Source: a virus. Taken from it: DNA of 60,424 bases. The stretch lies in IMG/VR virus record IMGVR_UViG_3300030329_003758, positions 1 to 60,424 of that record; one strand, 5' to 3'. Shown here in pieces: positions 57,444 through 60,424 of the stretch (position 1 is its first letter; every line of letters begins with the position of its first letter). Position numbers and translations under genes: made by a program. Under the pieces are notes generated by a model that worked only from the letters and a program-made list of their open reading frames with translations, was not told where the DNA came from and made no database searches.

Positions 57444-60347
57444 ATGGCAGAGAAGATAAATAAGCAAGATCTCTTTGCTCAAGTAAGAGATATGCAGCGA
57501 GAGCGCCGTCGCTACGCAGCGAGACGGGGTGCAGAACAGCTACGTCGTACAGGTGCTGGTCTAATGGGCCAGACTTCTCAACAGATTCTTGCTGGGGCTC
57601 CTGCTGAGTTCCAAGGTGGGATGTCTAGAGCTGAGAAGATGAAAGAGAGATCTAGACTGGCTGAGATGATGGGTAATCTGTCAGAGATCGAAGCTAATCT
57701 TGCAAAGGAGCGTTCTGTCTCTCGTCGTGAGATGAGCCGCAATATGCTGACCATGGCAGGGAATCTCCTTGAATATGATCTAGGGCGGCAAGGACACCTA
57801 AGTGAACAGCAGACAGCTAAGATCACGGGTGAGTACCAGTCTTTCCAAGAAAGAATGAAGGCTCTAGAGACAGCTCAAAGAACTGATGGTTTCTACGGGA
57901 GATTCACTGACTCTGATGAGGCCAGAATGCAAGCAAACATCAGAGAGGTCTTCAAAGACTATGTTCGGGTTGTAACTAATGAGAAGGGTGAAACTGTACT
58001 TACTAATGTAGAAATTCCAATGGCAGACGGATCGAGCCGAACTGTACCACGCCCTCTGTGGGAAATTCGGGCGGCTCGAAGTGATGAGCATGTAAAAGCG
58101 GCAAAAGATCTCCAGAATTTCTTTATAGGTCTTTCTGATGACCAGAAGATCTTGTTTAGGAACGAGTTCTCTAAAGTTTATGGCGGAGTTGATCCACTTG
58201 AATGGCTGCTCCCCACCGCACCCGGTGAGGAAGCGCATAGAGAACACAGCGCGAACCTAGCAAAACTAGGAATTGATGACCAATCTTTGGGAGATGCTCT
58301 TCTGCAGGCAGAGAGGCAGAAGAATCTTCTGATTGATAAAGATCGGCAGTGGACTCAGAGAAAACAAGGCCTGATTGATGACCTAGAGAATGTCTATGTA
58401 CGGGAGGGTGCGAAGTCGCACGCTACTGATGAGGCCTTCCGTCTAATGCGTCAGGTCGAATTAGCTGAGCAAGACTCACCTCAGGTGATGTGGTCCCCCC
58501 CTCCAGAGGATGCTTCCCTGGAAGAGAAGAGGGCATATATCAAGAAAGAAATGGGTGAGGATTTCACCATCTCAGACGAAGGCCATCTCGGGGTAGTAGG
58601 CGATGGTGGCTCATTTATACCAGCACAACATCAAGAAGGTGGACCCCCTGTTGTATTCGATGAGTGGGCTACTGCTCAGAGAGTCCGTGCTGCTCAAGGG
58701 GCTCCGCAGGGCACTATTGAGAGGGGAAGAACTACAGCAGAAGATGCTCCTAGCCCCTATACAGCTACAGCTAGCGACTATATCGAGACACTTTGGGAGG
58801 AATTGAATCAGCCTGAACCTGGAACTCATATTGAAGAGTTCATTCAGGATCCATCTTTTATCCAGTGGATGAAGGATATGAACTATGGAGATGAATCTTC
58901 TAGTGAGTTGGATAAGCGATGGGCTGCTCGTCAGCTAATCAAGGAAGCTCGGATCTCTGGTCGTGAGCGTCGAGGAGATCGGAGAGAGATTCGAGACAGG
59001 AACATCGTAGAAGGCAAAGCTGTCGCAACTGAAGGCCAGATGAAGCGGGCAAAACGTCGTCTAGCAGCAGTCCAACGACGAGCGGGGGAGACGGGTACAG
59101 ACTCTGCTCAGGTCGCTGCGACTGGAGCAGGTGGAGATGCTGCATCTCCAGAGGCGTTACCAGCCACTCAAGTTACTGAGGGTGATGCTGCTGGAGGGGC
59201 TCCCCAAGATGTGAGGGGAGAGTCGAATGTAGCCCAAACAACTCAGAAGGCCCAAGAACCAGTCGAGATCAAAGGGACTGGAGGGTATACGTATCGACAT
59301 AATCCTGATGGATCAGTTGAGATTGTAAAAGCCCCCAAGGGCAAGGGCGTAGGTACAGTCCTTACAGAGGGTGTGGCATATGATGCCATTATGTCTGAAA
59401 TAGCAGACAAGATTCCTCAAGCTGCTGTAGAGGAAGCCGCTCCGGTGGAGGAAGCTGCTGTAGAAGCTGAGTATGATCAGATGGATGAGCGGGCTATGGA
59501 TGCGGGCTTGTTTGACCAGGGAGAAGCTCCTACAGCTGCCCCCGTCGAAGGCGAGGCTGGATTCACTGCTGGGGATCGTTTACCTGGAGAAGAAGATCCA
59601 CTGACTGCTACAGAACGTGGTGAAGGTCGCAGGGCTCCAGGTCTTGTACAGCCGACTGTTGGGGCAGGTGCTCCCGAATATCACACAGGTAGTAGTGATG
59701 TTGTTGATGCAGGTCAGCAGCTCTCTGCACAAGCCCAGAGACTTGTTGATCGTGCTGTCAGAGAAGAAGTTATCAAACCAGATCAAGCGCTTGTGATTTC
59801 TAAAAACATCACGAATCCGAGTGAGATCGCTCAGACTATTATTCTCTGGGCTCGGGATACTGGAGTTGACATACCTCCTGAGTTTGCTCGTGAGTTGGCT
59901 CTGAATATAGATACTTCTTGGTCTTCTGCTGATCTTGCTGAGCCCACAGCGGGTAGCCAGCGAATGCTTGAAGCAGAAACAGATGGAGAGATGGCTGGAG
60001 AGGTTCAGCAAAAATCGTTTATAGATGAGGAAGGTAAGGAAAGACCTTTGAACTGGGGTGATGAGCCGAGTATCCAGGAAGTGAAGAATCGTGAAGCGGT
60101 CTACCGTAGTCTGATGGAAGATACTGATGAGTCTGATTTTGAGACGAGAACTGGAGGTACGGGTCGAGTACTCCCTCAAGATCTTGAAGCTATGCGTGAG
60201 CAGACAGCAGTAGGGAAGACTATACTAAGGCGGAAGAAAGAACAAGAGGACGCTCTTCGAGAGGCAGTCGCTCCAAACGTACCAGGTACTATGAGAGATC
60301 CTTATGAGACTAAGGGTCGAGCCCGCCGCCGTCGTCGTAGGGGTTGA
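57444..60347 (+). CDS. Large putative ejection protein, variant copy B (967 aa)
   Basis: ATG behind GAGTAGGGGAATCCG. The N-terminal 120 residues are basic and helical (RERRRYAARRGAEQLRR); the middle is charged with coiled-coil character; residues about 600-800 are low-complexity Glu/Ala/Pro-rich (EEAAPVEEAAVEAEYDQ); the end is Arg-rich (KGRARRRRRRG). No membrane segments. With the following 2990-residue protein it probably forms the internal ejection complex. The last 250 residues exist in the window in a second version (1-650), so this C-terminus is variable. Confidence 0.75.
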   Translation: MAEKINKQDLFAQVRDMQRERRRYAARRGAEQLRRTGAGLMGQTSQQILAGAPAEFQGGMSRAEKMKERSRLAEMMGNLSEIEANLAKERSVSRREMSRNMLTMAGNLLEYDLGRQGHLSEQQTAKITGEYQSFQERMKALETAQRTDGFYGRFTDSDEARMQANIREVFKDYVRVVTNEKGETVLTNVEIPMADGSSRTVPRPLWEIRAARSDEHVKAAKDLQNFFIGLSDDQKILFRNEFSKVYGGVDPLEWLLPTAPGEEAHREHSANLAKLGIDDQSLGDALLQAERQKNLLIDKDRQWTQRKQGLIDDLENVYVREGAKSHATDEAFRLMRQVELAEQDSPQVMWSPPPEDASLEEKRAYIKKEMGEDFTISDEGHLGVVGDGGSFIPAQHQEGGPPVVFDEWATAQRVRAAQGAPQGTIERGRTTAEDAPSPYTATASDYIETLWEELNQPEPGTHIEEFIQDPSFIQWMKDMNYGDESSSELDKRWAARQLIKEARISGRERRGDRREIRDRNIVEGKAVATEGQMKRAKRRLAAVQRRAGETGTDSAQVAATGAGGDAASPEALPATQVTEGDAAGGAPQDVRGESNVAQTTQKAQEPVEIKGTGGYTYRHNPDGSVEIVKAPKGKGVGTVLTEGVAYDAIMSEIADKIPQAAVEEAAPVEEAAVEAEYDQMDERAMDAGLFDQGEAPTAAPVEGEAGFTAGDRLPGEEDPLTATERGEGRRAPGLVQPTVGAGAPEYHTGSSDVVDAGQQLSAQAQRLVDRAVREEVIKPDQALVISKNITNPSEIAQTIILWARDTGVDIPPEFARELALNIDTSWSSADLAEPTAGSQRMLEAETDGEMAGEVQQKSFIDEEGKERPLNWGDEPSIQEVKNREAVYRSLMEDTDESDFETRTGGTGRVLPQDLEAMREQTAVGKTILRRKKEQEDALREAVAPNVPGTMRDPYETKGRARRRRRRG

Positions 60348-60424
60348 TATCCATGAGCCGTGATGTTGTTGCAGAGTATAAAGCTTATCGGCAGGCTCAA
60401 CAGGCTGCCCAGGGGGCTCTATAT
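59605..60424. repeat. Right-hand copy of the terminal overlap (diverged from 1-718)
   Basis: Aligns with 1-718: exact over 98 bases at the left edge (59605-59702) and 72 bases at the right edge (60353-60424 equals 647-718), with shared blocks near 59921-59983 and 60060-60122, and different sequence, including a net 102-base in-frame excess here, elsewhere. Confidence 0.9.
60353..60424 (+). CDS. Start of the giant protein gene, cut by window end (duplicate of 647-718)
   Basis: These 72 bases, from ATG, are identical to 647-718 and encode the first 24 residues of the 2990-residue protein (MSRDVVAEYKAYRQAQ). They show that the map closes on itself here. Not a second gene. Confidence 0.9.
   Translation, partial: MSRDVVAEYKAYRQAQQAAQGALY

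Noticed and set aside
1-60424. tRNA genes, CRISPR arrays and insertion sequences
   Set aside because: No cloverleaf with a GTTCRAATC-type T-loop outside coding sequence, no regularly spaced direct repeats of CRISPR type and no transposase were seen by eye.

Overview
The window looks like the nearly complete genome of a virulent tailed dsDNA phage (Caudoviricetes) with a podovirus-type particle. It carries a large terminase, portal, scaffold, HK97-type capsid protein, a gp11-like tail adaptor, a large beta-rich nozzle protein, short tail appendages and two very large putative ejection proteins. There is no tape measure, sheath, integrase, lysogeny repressor or phage RNA polymerase. The host cannot be read from the sequence. 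Most genes have Shine-Dalgarno sites, and the early promoters look like host sigma-70 promoters. The two window ends overlap: bases 1-718 and 59605-60424 are two versions of the same locus, identical at both edges but different in the middle. The map is therefore circular or circularly permuted, about 59.6-59.7 kb, and the overlap stayed open because the two versions differ.

Layout: a rightward late block runs from 37518 through the window end and on from 1 to 15114. It holds packaging genes, capsid genes, decoration-like proteins, tail adaptor and nozzle, three related appendages, the 967- and 2990-residue putative ejection proteins, fibre genes and a lysis cassette, and closes at a terminator at 15141-15190. 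A leftward early/middle block runs from 36942 down to 15073 in at least five transcription units: (A) small early proteins with structured RNA spacers, 36942-35474; (B) a MoxR ATPase / VWA-metallopeptidase module, 34862-28761; (C) primase-helicase and SNF2-type helicase, 27581-23027; (D) a Cas4-like Fe-S nuclease, HNH protein, Sak4-like ATPase and an SSB-like protein, 22947-19706; (E) a uracil-DNA glycosylase/DNA polymerase fusion and an SMC-like ATPase, 19267-15073. One rightward gene (28114-28572) sits alone inside the leftward block with its own promoter and terminator.

Units C, D and E give the phage its own replication and recombination machinery, including polymerase, primase-helicase, SSB-like protein, nuclease and annealing ATPase. 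Host RNA polymerase presumably reads TTGACA-type promoters. Units A and B share an unusual promoter design, with a TGACGTCA palindrome placed two bases after the -35 box. Unit B is the most novel part: a MoxR AAA+ ATPase, a VWA protein with a HExxH zinc site, three larger unknown proteins, a 56-residue Cys-rich protein and a 25-residue membrane peptide, with translation starts preceded by nearly the same purine-rich leader.

Four stretches longer than 300 bases lack genes (19268-19705, 27588-28113, 34863-35473, 36943-37517). All four contain hairpins, repeats or promoters; 34863-35473 has iteron-like repeats and is the best origin or control-region candidate.
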